From contig NZ_JASBYU010000006.1 in the NCBI RefSeq assembly GCF_029983815.1, positions 1 to 64,000 on the forward strand: a stretch of DNA of 64,000 nt. The letters are read 5' to 3'. Of the stretch, positions 34,581 through 44,804 are shown one piece after another. The notes below the pieces were generated by a model that was not told the DNA's origin, ran no database searches, and worked only from the letters and a program-made list of their open reading frames with translations. Origin of the DNA: Lagierella sp. Its GTDB lineage: Bacteria; Bacillota; Clostridia; Tissierellales; Peptoniphilaceae. Made by a program: the position numbers and the translations under genes. Position 1 is the stretch's first letter. Each line of letters opens with the position of its first letter.

Positions 34581-37500
34581 ATTTCTTCTCCCTGTCCTTC
34601 ACCACTAAAAAACTTATCAGTTCAAAGTCATCCAAGCCTTCAATTGACTCAGATAAAAAACTCATCTCTTTACCACTTAGGAAACTATCTATATCACTTT
34701 CGTCTTTAACGTCTATAATCGATGTAATTGCTTCTTGTAATAATCCTGAATAAAAACTCATGTCTTTCCCATCATCTGTATCATTATTGAAAGCTTTACA
34801 TAGGTTCAAGTCTGCTTCCTTCTTGCCTTTACTTAGGAGTCTAAGCTTATCTAAAAGTTCTTTTGGATCTAAGTGATCAGTTATTATCTCTCCTTCTTCT
34901 GTTATATAGACCATATAGAATGGATGAAGCCTATTCTGACTATTAATATTTATGCTTTCCTCTATATTCCTAAGGACGAAAATAACACCAGCAGGAAGCT
35001 CATCTGTAGATTCAACTATGGCATTCATCCCTTTGGGTGCTTTTTCAAGTTCCGGGTGCTTTTTAATATAGTCAAGTAAATCCAGACGAAACTCGTTTAA
35101 TCCTAAATCCATTATTGATATTCCTGTATCCATATCTTCAATGTCAACTACTTCTTTTTGCAATTTTTCCAGCTGCTTCTTTCTATATTCTAATTCACCC
35201 TTTTCTTCCGGCGAAAGTACGTTATCATCTCCAGTTGCTGTCATATCTACAATCTTCATTCTTGTCTCAACTCTAGCTTTTAAATTGATATATTCATCTA
35301 AAGTAATGTCAGGCCAAAAGTTTACAAGCTGAACACATTCATTTGTGCTACCAATACGATCAATACGTCCAAACCTTTGAATGATACGCACAGGGTTCCA
35401 ATGAATATCATAGTTAATCAAATAATCACAATCTTGCAGATTTTGACCCTCTGATATAACGTCAGTTGCAATTAAAATATCTACTTCTTCATTTAAATCT
35501 GGAAGGAGAAGTTCCTTGTCTTTTGATACAGGAGAAAATAGCGTTAAAACAGTATTCAGATCAGTTCCAACACCTTTAATTGTTGTCTTTCCCTCGGTAG
35601 AACCTGTTACTATAGCTGAATCAATATTATATTTATCCTTTACATATTGACTGACATTGGTATATAAATAATCTGCAGTATCAGCAAAGGCTGTAAAGAT
35701 CAGAATTTTCTTATTTCCTTTATTAATAGGATTATTTTGTTTTTCATCAATTACCTCAAATAGCGTCTTCAACTTTTTGTCATGTTCGGCTGTAATATCA
35801 GAAATAAAAGATAATAGAAGGTCTAGAATCTCTTTATCTTCTATTAGCTCACGCTTCCATGTTTTATAATCCATATCTTCTATTTCAATTCGAACTTTTC
35901 GTCCAATAACAAATACATCATCTTCTTTGTCATCTTCATCAAAATCAAGATTGGAGTAATCTTCCATAAATAGAGATTTTGATTTTGAATTTTTCTCATA
36001 GTTCTCTATTTCTTGAATGGTATCAATTATTAATTTATTAATACGATTTAATGTAAGCTTGAATGAATGAACTGAACTTTCCATTCTTTTCATTAGATTA
36101 ATTGACATAAGTCGTCTAATTCCTTTTTCCCGTCCACTTTGAGTCAGTTTACCATTTACATGCTTTGAATCATACTTTTCTACATACTTATTTAACTTAC
36201 TGGGCAGAATATAGTCTGTAGGTGTATAAATACAAAGCTGTAGTAAACTTAATTGCTCAAATATTTCATTATAAGTAATGGCTTTTTCTAAATCTGTCAA
36301 ACCGGGTCGTTTGGAAATTGGTATATTTCTTTTTGGAAAAGCACCTATAGCTGTTGTATCATAGTATTTTTGGATATGTTTCCTAGATCTTGCAATGGTT
36401 ACACTATCTAACAACTCAAAGAAATCATAATCTAACTTTTTTAGAATCTGATTTGTGGTTCTTTCCTCTACGTCCAATTTTGTCCAACTATTAAACGCTG
36501 TTTGTGCTTGTTTGAAAACATCATCAGTACTCTTTTTTGTTTTTAGCTTCCTATCTAATAGTTCACTCTCACCTTCAAAGGCTAGAGCTAATTGATTCTT
36601 TAAATCTATAAAACGGTTATTAACAGGTGTAGCAGACAACATTAACACTTTTGTCTTTACGCCTTTTCTTATTACTTTATTCAAGAGGCGTAAATATCTA
36701 TTTTCTTTATTATCATCGCCAGAAATCTTTCCACCATTTCTAAAGTTATGAGATTCATCTATAACTAATAAATCGTAGTTCCCCCAATTTATTCGACTTA
36801 AATCAAGACCGTTAGATTTTCCCTTCTCTCTGTTTAAATCTGTATGGAAAAGAACATCGTAATTCATCCTATCTTCTGCTACAGGATTATTAATATAGTT
36901 GTCCTTATAAGTGTTCCAGTTATTGGCTAACTTCTTAGGGCATAACACTAAAACTGACTTATTACGGTTCTCGTAGTATTTAATTACAGCAAGAGCAGTA
37001 AAAGTTTTTCCTAAACCTACAGAATCCGCTAGGATACAGCCATTATATTTTTCCAGTTTATTAATGATTGCTAAAACTGCATCTTCTTGAAAGTTATAGA
37101 GCATATTCCAAATTTTACTTTCTTTGAAGCCTGTAGCTTCATTTGCTAATTCATCCTCAGAAATATCTTCTAAAAACTCATTAAAAATATTATACAAAGT
37201 GAAAAAGTAAAGATAATCTGGAGAATTCTCGTTATAAACCATCGTAATATTCTCTATCACTTTTTCTGTTACTTCTTGTAGTTTTGTTTTATCATTCCAT
37301 ATTTCTTCGAACAGATTTAGATAAACTTTACTCATGGGACTTGACGACTTTTGAATCATATAATATGCATTATTTCCTCGTTCAACACCTAAATCTACAG
37401 TAGTAAAACTGTCAATAGGCATGTAACTCTTGTCATCGACATTAATAAATCCCATCATGTTTTCATTAGTTATATTTGACTTAAAAATAGCTTTTTCTCT

Positions 37501-37830
37501 TATCCATTCAGCACACTCTTTGGCAATAGCTTTTTGAGTCATTTCATTTCTGAGCTTGACTTCAAATTCAGACCCATATAAGTTTTGTTCCCTTTCTCTT
37601 CTTGGAATATAAAACTCTCGCTTCTCTTTTTTAGGTTCTTCATTAATAAAAGTAGCGGAAGTAAATATAAAGCGAAGTTCTTCAACATTAGTAAGTTCTC
37701 TTTTTAATTGATCAAAAGCATAGATAGAAAAACTCGCTGCTGCAATCGAGATCTTACTGCCTTTTGTTATTTCAAGAGACAATTCATCTTTTAAAATCTT
37801 ATTCACATTGTCTATTATTTCCAAAACCAT
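34573..37830 (-). CDS. SNF2-family helicase with PLD-like N-terminal domain
   Basis: About 1085 residues. The N-terminus (10-110) resembles the PLD-like domain found ahead of SNF2 helicases (KISIAAASFSIYAFDQL, EELRFIFTSATF), but I see no HKD catalytic motif. Helicase motifs follow: Walker A ADSVGLGKTF near 271, Walker B VIDESHNFRN near 358, SATPVNNRF near 399, then a long insertion and motif VI QRFGRIDRIGS near 824. Such proteins translocate on or remodel DNA in phage-defence loci. First gene of helicase-DUF4391-Mod-Res, all with overlaps or near-zero gaps. I take ATG 37830 over GTG 37833; the ribosome site (GGGG) is poor. Confidence 0.88.
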   Translation of the reverse strand: MVLEIIDNVNKILKDELSLEITKGSKISIAAASFSIYAFDQLKRELTNVEELRFIFTSATFINEEPKKEKREFYIPRREREQNLYGSEFEVKLRNEMTQKAIAKECAEWIREKAIFKSNITNENMMGFINVDDKSYMPIDSFTTVDLGVERGNNAYYMIQKSSSPMSKVYLNLFEEIWNDKTKLQEVTEKVIENITMVYNENSPDYLYFFTLYNIFNEFLEDISEDELANEATGFKESKIWNMLYNFQEDAVLAIINKLEKYNGCILADSVGLGKTFTALAVIKYYENRNKSVLVLCPKKLANNWNTYKDNYINNPVAEDRMNYDVLFHTDLNREKGKSNGLDLSRINWGNYDLLVIDESHNFRNGGKISGDDNKENRYLRLLNKVIRKGVKTKVLMLSATPVNNRFIDLKNQLALAFEGESELLDRKLKTKKSTDDVFKQAQTAFNSWTKLDVEERTTNQILKKLDYDFFELLDSVTIARSRKHIQKYYDTTAIGAFPKRNIPISKRPGLTDLEKAITYNEIFEQLSLLQLCIYTPTDYILPSKLNKYVEKYDSKHVNGKLTQSGREKGIRRLMSINLMKRMESSVHSFKLTLNRINKLIIDTIQEIENYEKNSKSKSLFMEDYSNLDFDEDDKEDDVFVIGRKVRIEIEDMDYKTWKRELIEDKEILDLLLSFISDITAEHDKKLKTLFEVIDEKQNNPINKGNKKILIFTAFADTADYLYTNVSQYVKDKYNIDSAIVTGSTEGKTTIKGVGTDLNTVLTLFSPVSKDKELLLPDLNEEVDILIATDVISEGQNLQDCDYLINYDIHWNPVRIIQRFGRIDRIGSTNECVQLVNFWPDITLDEYINLKARVETRMKIVDMTATGDDNVLSPEEKGELEYRKKQLEKLQKEVVDIEDMDTGISIMDLGLNEFRLDLLDYIKKHPELEKAPKGMNAIVESTDELPAGVIFVLRNIEESININSQNRLHPFYMVYITEEGEIITDHLDPKELLDKLRLLSKGKKEADLNLCKAFNNDTDDGKDMSFYSGLLQEAITSIIDVKDESDIDSFLSGKEMSFLSESIEGLDDFELISFLVVKDREKKYV

Positions 37831-37854
37831 CACCCCGTTTTAATTTACTCTTGA

Positions 37855-38029
37855 TTATTTTGTGAAGTAGAGGTCCTTAACTCTAATCATAATCATCATA
37901 TCCCAAAAATCAATCTCTAAAGCTTTTACTATTCTATGTAAAACATATATTGAAATAAACTCGTCTATTGGCATCTTTGATGTTTTAGCAAATCGATCCA
38001 ATTTTCCATTAAAAATCTTTTTTGTTCAT
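37855..38029 (-). pseudogene. Coding remnant upstream of the defence operon
   Basis: The minus strand reads KLDRFAKTSKMPIDEF, ISIYVLHRIVKALEIDFWD and MIMIRVKDLYFTK before a stop, 57 codons without a usable start. A neighbouring frame gives MNKKDF then LMENWIDLLK, which could be the lost N-terminus after indels. It looks like a small decayed protein; family unknown. The remaining bases of 37834-38250 hold only the guaA terminator. Confidence 0.35.
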
Positions 38030-38150
38030 ATTTTGTCTATTGGTGTTTTAATAAATATTTTAATAACTTTAATATTTCCATCTATCGCTTACATAAATAT
38101 GAAGCTTATTCTATTATTGTATCAATAAATCCATGATTATTAAATGTATC

Positions 38151-38184
38151 AAAAAAGACGGTGCAGTACAGAGACCTCACCGCC
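38151..38184 (-). terminator. Terminator of the purDL-guaA operon
   Basis: On the minus strand GGCGGTG pairs with CACCGTC (one G-U pair) around a 14-base loop and is followed by TTTTTT. It lies about 70 bases after the guaA stop. Confidence 0.8.
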
Positions 38185-38250
38185 TTGAAATTATTTTTCT
38201 TCTTAATTTAACAAAGCTTCGAACTATTGTTATCTTTTCAGATTCTTCCC

Positions 38251-39765
38251 CTACTCCCACTCGATTGTCGCTGGTGGTTTGCTTGTCACATCATACACTA
38301 TTCTATTGATATGGTCTACTTCGTTTATTATCCTCACGGACACTTTGTCCAGCACTTCGTATGGTATTCTAACCCAGTCGGCAGTCATAAAGTCGGTTGT
38401 GTGGACTGCTCTTAATGCCAAGGTGTAGTCGTAGGTTCTAAAGTCTCCCATGACTCCTACTGTTCTATTTTCTGTTAGGACTGCGAAGTATTGGGATAGA
38501 TTTTCCACTTTGTTCTTCTCTAGTTCTTCTCTAAAGATAAAGTCAGCATCGCGAAGGATTTCAAGTTTATCTTCTGTAACTTCTCCCATCACTCTTATTC
38601 CAAGGCCTGGTCCTGGGAATGGTTGTCTATTTACTAAAACCTCTGCAAGGCCTAGTTCTTTCCCAAGTTTTCTAACTTCGTCCTTAAATAATAGTCGTAA
38701 TGGTTCTATAAGTCCTTTAAAATCTACTACGTCTGGAAGTCCTCCTACGTTGTGGTGGGACTTAATTACCGCAGCATCACCAACTCCGGATTCGATTATG
38801 TCAGGGTAGATGGTTCCTTGTGCTAAGAAGTCAACTTTTCCAATTTTCTTTGCTTCATCTTCGAAAACTCTTATAAACTCTTCTCCTATGGCCTTTCTCT
38901 TCTTTTCTGGGTCTGTAACGCCCTTTAATTTACTAAGGAATCTGTCCTTTGCATTGACTCTGATAAAGTTCATACCAGAGTCCTTGAAAGCCTCTTCTAC
39001 TTCGTCACCTTCATTTTTTCTCATTAGACCATGGTCTACAAAGATACAGGTTAGCTGGTCTCCTAACGCCTTTGAAAGTAGTGCTGCGACAACTGAAGAG
39101 TCCACTCCTCCTGATAGGGCCAATAGAACCTTCTTGTCTCCAACGGTCTTTCTAGTCTCATCTATTGCAACTTTAGCGTAGTTTGCCATGGTCCAGTCCC
39201 GTTTTGCATTACAAATATTTACTAAAAAGTTTTCTATCATCTTTAAACCATATTCTGAATGGTTAACCTCTGGATGAAATTGTAGTGCATAAAGTTTTTT
39301 ATCACCATTTACCATAGCTGCAATTTCAGTATTTGAAGTATGGCCAATGTTTTCAAATCCTTCTGGCAATTTTACAACCTTGTCCACATGGCTCATCCAT
39401 ACAGTACTATTTTGTGGCACGCCACTAAAGATTTCATTTTCTTCAGTTCTAAATTCCGTTTTACCAAACTCCCTTTGGCTAGAGTCTTTGACCTCTCCTC
39501 CTAGTAAGTGGGCCATAATCTGCATACCGTAGCAAAGTCCAAGTATTGGAACACCAAGTTCAAATATTTCCTTTTCTATCTTCGGTGCATCCTCAATGTA
39601 TACGGAGTTTGGGCCACCGGTAAAGATGATTCCCTCCGGTGACTTTTCCTTAACTTTCTCTAGAGCTTTTGTATAGGGAACCACTTCACAGTATACGTTT
39701 AAGTCCCTGACTCTTCTGGCGATTAATTGATTGTACTGACCGCCAAAGTCTACTACTAATATCAT
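38251..39765 (-). CDS. guaA: GMP synthase (glutamine-hydrolysing)
   Basis: Converts XMP to GMP with glutamine and ATP (504 residues). The glutaminase domain has Cys in LGLCYGMQIMA (about 77) and His/Glu in LQFHPEVNHSE (about 165). The ATP-pyrophosphatase loop is LALSGGVDSSVVA near 217. The dimerisation domain ends in the conserved VTSKPPATIEWE. I use ATG 39765 with GAGGAG 9 bases upstream; a TTG five codons earlier overlaps the ribosome site. It follows the purDL fusion gene by 20 bases, an operon for purine nucleotide synthesis. Confidence 0.96.
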   Translation of the reverse strand: MILVVDFGGQYNQLIARRVRDLNVYCEVVPYTKALEKVKEKSPEGIIFTGGPNSVYIEDAPKIEKEIFELGVPILGLCYGMQIMAHLLGGEVKDSSQREFGKTEFRTEENEIFSGVPQNSTVWMSHVDKVVKLPEGFENIGHTSNTEIAAMVNGDKKLYALQFHPEVNHSEYGLKMIENFLVNICNAKRDWTMANYAKVAIDETRKTVGDKKVLLALSGGVDSSVVAALLSKALGDQLTCIFVDHGLMRKNEGDEVEEAFKDSGMNFIRVNAKDRFLSKLKGVTDPEKKRKAIGEEFIRVFEDEAKKIGKVDFLAQGTIYPDIIESGVGDAAVIKSHHNVGGLPDVVDFKGLIEPLRLLFKDEVRKLGKELGLAEVLVNRQPFPGPGLGIRVMGEVTEDKLEILRDADFIFREELEKNKVENLSQYFAVLTENRTVGVMGDFRTYDYTLALRAVHTTDFMTADWVRIPYEVLDKVSVRIINEVDHINRIVYDVTSKPPATIEWE

Positions 39766-39785
39766 AAATTTTCTCCTCAATTCCT

Positions 39786-42700
39786 TTATTTATCTAAGCC
39801 CTTAGTAAAATAATCCACTGCAGAACCAAATAGGTTTTGCACTTCTATATCATAGATATTCTTATAGATATCCGGTGTAACTCTTTCACTATGACCCATT
39901 TTACCAATTATTTTACCATCCTTTGACATGATGGACTCAATTGAATAATCAGCGCCATTATAGTTTTCTACATATTGGCTGACAACTTGTTCGTTTTCAA
40001 GTAATTCCTTTAGTTTATCTTCCCCAAGGACAAATCTTCCCTCACCATGGGAGATTGGAACCTTGTAGGTCTTTCCAGCTTCAACCCTTGTCAACCATGG
40101 AGAGTTATTTGTAAGGACTTTAGTCTCTGCAATACATGCAATATGTCTTCTGCAGGTGTTAAAGGTTATGGATGGGTCCTCTTCCTTGGTTTCAGTCACT
40201 TTTCCATATGGAAGAAGTCCTGTCTTTATAAGGGCTTGGAATCCGTTACAAATTCCTATTACAAGTCCGTCATTTTCTTCTAACATGTAGTCAATTGCAT
40301 CTGAAATCTCCTTGCTTCTTAAAACATTGGCAATGAATTTTCCTGATCCATCAGGTTCGTCCCCCATGGAAAAACCTCCTGGGATTGCAAATATTTGAGA
40401 TTTTCTAATTGACTCTGCCAATTCCGTTATGGACTCTTCGATATCATTTTTATCTTGGTTTCTAAAGACCTTAACTTCACCAGTTGCACCATTTTCCTTA
40501 AAGGCTTCTAGGGTGTCCCATTCACTGTTTGTTCCTGGGAAGGAAGCTACCGTTACAAATGGCTTTTCACAAGGTTTATTTGAAACCAATCCTCTCTCTA
40601 CTCTATTGTTTTGAAGTTCCTTAAGTTCAATATTTTCCTTTGGTTTAAACACCTTGTCTAAAGTGTGAAGATAGTTTTCTTCAAGGGCCTGTTCATCAAG
40701 TTTGACTTTATTTACAACTATATCATCAGAAAACTCACCTATTTTTTCAATAAAGTCCCTGTCTTCAAGGTATTCAACTATAAATGTTCCATACCTTGGT
40801 GAATATAGATCCTCTAATTCAATGTCAAAACCTGTATTTCCCACAGCATTAGTATAAATCAGCGGTAATGTACCCTTGTGGTTTACGGCAATTGCAGTAA
40901 TGATGTTTCCATCTACTATATCTTCGTGGATTTTTTCCATATTTGCCTTTAACTCTTCCAAATCAAGCATTCCATTTTTATCAAATGAAATGTTTACAAG
41001 TCCCAGATGACCCTTTCCTTTAAAGTCTTGAGATGTGATATTTTCAAGATCTTCTGTAGTCACAGCAAAGGAAATTAGAGTTGGTGGCACTGAAATGTCT
41101 TCAAAGGTTCCACTCATAGAGTCCTTTCCTCCAATTGGAGGTGCCTTGAAGAACTTTGCAGCCACATATGCTCCAAGTAGTGATTTTAGTGGTTTTGACC
41201 AGGACTTTTCATCTGTAAGTCGCTCGTAATATTCTTGGAATGTTAGTCTTATCTTGTTAAGGTCGGATCCTGTTGCAACAAGTTTAGAAATGGATTCGAT
41301 AACTGCATAGTACCCTCCTAAAAACTGAGATTGTTCAGAAAGATAAGGGTTAAATCCATAGCTCATTATAGAGGAAGTCTTAGTCTTATATTCATCAGTA
41401 TATGGGATAAGTGCAGCCATTGCCTGAGACTGGTTGTACTGCTTTTTACCTCCATATGGGTGTAAGACTGTACCTCTACCAACGGATGCATCGAATAGTT
41501 CCATTAAGTTCTTTTGACTTGTAATATTCAAATCGCCTAAATAGTCCTTTAGATTTTCAGGACTATTGTCTTTATTTTTCAAAATTGTAGGTACGTCTTC
41601 ATTATCCACCATCACATCTTGGTTTCTTGTTGCTCCATTGGTGTTGATAAAGTCATAGGATAGTTCACATACAACTTCATCTTCAAAGTACATTATCATT
41701 CTATTTTTGTCATTTATTTCAGCAACCTTTGTGTATTCAAGGTTTTCCATGTCACAGTATTTTGCAAACTCCTTATAGTCGGTCTCCCTTATTAAAACCG
41801 CCATCCTCTCTTGGGATTCGGAGATTGCAATTTCCATTGGGCTAAGTCCCCTATATTTTAAAGGCACTCTGTCCAAGTGAATGGTGATTCCATCGGCAAT
41901 TTCACCAATGGCAACACAAACTCCCCCTGCACCAAAGTCGTTACACTTCTTTATAAGTCTTGTAACATTTCCATTTCTAAAGAGTCTTTGAATCTTTCTT
42001 TCTTCTGGAGCATTACCCTTTTGAACCTGTGCAGACTCGGTGTTGATGGATTCCTCAGTATGGGTCTTAGATGAACCAGTCGCTCCACCAATTCCGTCCC
42101 TTCCAGTCTTTCCACCTAGAAGAAGGACTATGTCGCCAAGCTCTGGCTCTTCTCGAACGACATTTTCCATTGGAGCCGCCGCTATAACTGCTCCTGCTTC
42201 AAGTCTTTTAGCTACATAGCCTGGGTGATAAACTTCCTCTACAAATCCAGAAGGTAAACCGATTTGGTTTCCATAGGAAGAGTAGCCTAGTGCAGCTTCA
42301 CGAACAATTTTAAGTTGAGGTAACTTTCCAGGTAATGTCTTATCAATTTCCTGTCTTGGGTCATCTGCTCCAGAAATTCTCATGGCTTGATAAACATAGG
42401 ATCTTCCAGAAAGCGGGTCTCTGATTGCACCACCTAGGCAGGTACTCGCTCCACCCAATGGTTCAATTTCTGTAGGGTGATTGTGGGTTTCATTCTTAAA
42501 CATCAAAAGGTAGTCCCTAAGTTCCTCTTTTCCGTCTATGTCAACCCTTACCTTTATCTTTACAGAACATGCATTTATCTCGGATGAAATCTCTAAGTCT
42601 TCAAGTTCTCCCGTTTCCCTAAAGTATTTTCCTAAAATGGTACCAAGGTTCATCAAGGAGATTTCCTTTGTAACGCCAAGACTCTCCCTCATACATAGAT

Positions 42701-44702
42701 AGTCTTGGAAGGTTTCCCTTATGATGGTGTCTAGTGCCGTCTTTTCACTAAAACCTACCTTTAAGAAGGTGTTAAAAGTCGTATGTCTACAATGGTCTGA
42801 CCAGTAGGTATCCAAAACTCTTATTTCAGTAATATTAGGGTCTCTCTTTTCACTCTTAAAGTAGTCCCTGATGCATTTTAAATCTTCCAAACTCATGGCA
42901 AGATTTTGCTCTTCTAAGAACTTTTCAAGGCCAAGGTCATCAAGTTCAATAAAGCGCTTAAATACAGGATTGTCCCTGTTTACACTTCCCTGTTGTGCCA
43001 ATGTAGTTGGAATTCCAAGAAGAGGGACCCTTTGTGAGTCCACAGGATTTACCAAAAACTGAGCAATTCTATCTACTTCTTCCTCAGTAACACCTGTTAT
43101 GGAGTAGACAGTTGAAGTTTGAGAATTTACTTCCTTTCCCAAAACCAAATAGCAAGTGTCAATTAAAGCCTGTCTTCTTTGGTCAAATTGACCTGGTAAA
43201 TAGGATACGCAGATTGCATTTTCCATGGAAGCCTGTAAGTCCAAGGCCTCTTTTCCTATATAGATGGAGTCCACAACTTTTTCAGAAAGGATGGTATCTT
43301 TTATCCTATCCAAATCATTGTCGGATATTTCCATGTCATATCTATTGTAAATTTGAACATCCTTAGGCTCAATTCCCAGTGCATTTTGGATTTCCTCTTT
43401 TAATTCCTTAGCCCTATAGTTGAACCTGTCCTTCTTACAAACATAAACCCTCTTTACAGTTGGTCCTATGTCCTTTCTATATTGAATATCTTCAAAGTTT
43501 ATCTTCTTAGCGTCTTCATAGACTTGGTTTTTTGCATCGTCAAAGTCGTCACTTAAAGCTACCAGGTTTAACACTCTACCACCGGATGTGAAGTAGTCCT
43601 CTCCCTCTTTTTTGGTTCCAGCGTGAATAATATCGGACTTAATATCTTCACCAATATCAATCTTTAAGTTCTTTTTATAATCTCCTGGGTAGCCACCTGA
43701 AGTAAGGACAAGACAAATTGCCTTTTTATCGTTTACCTTAAGATCTACAGAATTCAGCTCTCCTGAAGCAGTCTTTTCAAGTAGGTCAAGTAAGTCATTT
43801 TCTATAAGCGGAAGGATTACTTGAGTTTCAGGGTCTCCAAACCTTACGTTAAATTCAAGAACATAGATTCCACTTTGATTTATCATAAGGCCTATAAATA
43901 GAGCTCCTCTATAGTCTAGGTTTTCTTCTTTAAAGCCCATTAAAACCTTGTCTAAAATCTCTTCTCTTACCTTTGGCATAAAGCTTTCCGCCTCTAAGTT
44001 GGGAGCATATGTTCCCATTCCTCCAGTATTAGGACCCTTTTCATTTTCAAATACCTTCTTATGATCCTTAGAGGTTGGAAGTACTACCATGTTCTTAGAG
44101 TCGGTAAGTACTATTAAACTCATCTCAAAGCCTTGGATAAATTCTTCAACGACAATTTTCTTCTCCTCAAAAACGCCGTCATTGAGTACTTCTTCTATGA
44201 ATTTGTCTGATTCTTCAATATTATTGACAATTTTTACACCCTTGCCAGCTGCAAGACCATCAGCTTTAAGTACAGCTTTTCCCTTTTCTTCTATCAGTTT
44301 ATTTGAAAAATCCTTAGCCTCTTCTACCTTGTCTGTTTCCAGATAGTCGGCAGTCTTTATATTATGTCTAGTTAAAAAGTCCTTTGTAAATGCCTTGGAC
44401 TTTTCAAACATAGCCTCTTTTTCCTTAGGACCAAATACCTTTAGACCTTTTTCTTCAAATAGATCTACAACACCTTCGCAAAGCGGTGCTTCCGGTCCCA
44501 CTACTGTAAAGTCGATCTCTTTTTCAAGTGCAAATTTAACAAGCGCCTCCAAGTCTTCACTTTCTATACCTACATTTTCTCCAAGGGCTTTAGTTCCTCC
44601 ATTTCCAGGAGCAAAATAAAGCTCACGGCTACTATCGCCTTCCAGTAGTTTATGTCCTATAGCGTATTCCCTGCCTCCGCTACCAATTATAAGTATTCTC
44701 AT
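39786..44702 (-). CDS. purD-purL: PurD-PurL fusion: GAR synthetase + FGAM synthase
   Basis: One 1638-residue protein holding two purine enzymes. Residues 1-~414 are PurD (phosphoribosylamine-glycine ligase): MRILIIGSGGREYAIGHKL, KADGLAAGKGVKIV, NTGGMGTYAP and EFNVRFGDPETQ. From ~415 (VKRVYVCKK) to the end is a single-chain PurL (FGAM synthase) with ETHNHPTEIEP, GGKTGRDGIGGATGSS and a C-terminal glutaminase domain: nucleophile GICNGFQALI near 1484, and HGEGRF. PurD's usual end (YRKDIG) runs into PurL's usual start with almost no linker. These are steps 2 and 4 of the pathway. Strong GGGGAGG ribosome site; guaA follows. The fusion is unusual; both halves look complete. Confidence 0.93.
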   Translation of the reverse strand: MRILIIGSGGREYAIGHKLLEGDSSRELYFAPGNGGTKALGENVGIESEDLEALVKFALEKEIDFTVVGPEAPLCEGVVDLFEEKGLKVFGPKEKEAMFEKSKAFTKDFLTRHNIKTADYLETDKVEEAKDFSNKLIEEKGKAVLKADGLAAGKGVKIVNNIEESDKFIEEVLNDGVFEEKKIVVEEFIQGFEMSLIVLTDSKNMVVLPTSKDHKKVFENEKGPNTGGMGTYAPNLEAESFMPKVREEILDKVLMGFKEENLDYRGALFIGLMINQSGIYVLEFNVRFGDPETQVILPLIENDLLDLLEKTASGELNSVDLKVNDKKAICLVLTSGGYPGDYKKNLKIDIGEDIKSDIIHAGTKKEGEDYFTSGGRVLNLVALSDDFDDAKNQVYEDAKKINFEDIQYRKDIGPTVKRVYVCKKDRFNYRAKELKEEIQNALGIEPKDVQIYNRYDMEISDNDLDRIKDTILSEKVVDSIYIGKEALDLQASMENAICVSYLPGQFDQRRQALIDTCYLVLGKEVNSQTSTVYSITGVTEEEVDRIAQFLVNPVDSQRVPLLGIPTTLAQQGSVNRDNPVFKRFIELDDLGLEKFLEEQNLAMSLEDLKCIRDYFKSEKRDPNITEIRVLDTYWSDHCRHTTFNTFLKVGFSEKTALDTIIRETFQDYLCMRESLGVTKEISLMNLGTILGKYFRETGELEDLEISSEINACSVKIKVRVDIDGKEELRDYLLMFKNETHNHPTEIEPLGGASTCLGGAIRDPLSGRSYVYQAMRISGADDPRQEIDKTLPGKLPQLKIVREAALGYSSYGNQIGLPSGFVEEVYHPGYVAKRLEAGAVIAAAPMENVVREEPELGDIVLLLGGKTGRDGIGGATGSSKTHTEESINTESAQVQKGNAPEERKIQRLFRNGNVTRLIKKCNDFGAGGVCVAIGEIADGITIHLDRVPLKYRGLSPMEIAISESQERMAVLIRETDYKEFAKYCDMENLEYTKVAEINDKNRMIMYFEDEVVCELSYDFINTNGATRNQDVMVDNEDVPTILKNKDNSPENLKDYLGDLNITSQKNLMELFDASVGRGTVLHPYGGKKQYNQSQAMAALIPYTDEYKTKTSSIMSYGFNPYLSEQSQFLGGYYAVIESISKLVATGSDLNKIRLTFQEYYERLTDEKSWSKPLKSLLGAYVAAKFFKAPPIGGKDSMSGTFEDISVPPTLISFAVTTEDLENITSQDFKGKGHLGLVNISFDKNGMLDLEELKANMEKIHEDIVDGNIITAIAVNHKGTLPLIYTNAVGNTGFDIELEDLYSPRYGTFIVEYLEDRDFIEKIGEFSDDIVVNKVKLDEQALEENYLHTLDKVFKPKENIELKELQNNRVERGLVSNKPCEKPFVTVASFPGTNSEWDTLEAFKENGATGEVKVFRNQDKNDIEESITELAESIRKSQIFAIPGGFSMGDEPDGSGKFIANVLRSKEISDAIDYMLEENDGLVIGICNGFQALIKTGLLPYGKVTETKEEDPSITFNTCRRHIACIAETKVLTNNSPWLTRVEAGKTYKVPISHGEGRFVLGEDKLKELLENEQVVSQYVENYNGADYSIESIMSKDGKIIGKMGHSERVTPDIYKNIYDIEVQNLFGSAVDYFTKGLDK

Positions 44703-44774
44703 AATTCCTCCCCTTGTAATAATTTGGATTAAATTCTTGTAAGTTAAACAATCAAAAACTAGAGTTAGATCGTT

Positions 44775-44804
44775 AATAAAATAGAGAACCCCTATCGGAT
44801 TCTC
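44775..44804 (-). terminator. Leader terminator (attenuator) upstream of purDL
   Basis: On the minus strand GAGAATCC-GATAG-GGGTTCTC (one G-U pair) is followed by TATTTTATT, about 75 bases before the purDL start. Upstream in the leader, near 44830-44860, a second GTTCTC and an AGAGGGAAC could pair alternatively with parts of the stem. This suggests regulated termination. I do not recognise a known riboswitch in it. The 388-bp gap 44703-45090 holds no gene. Confidence 0.55.
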
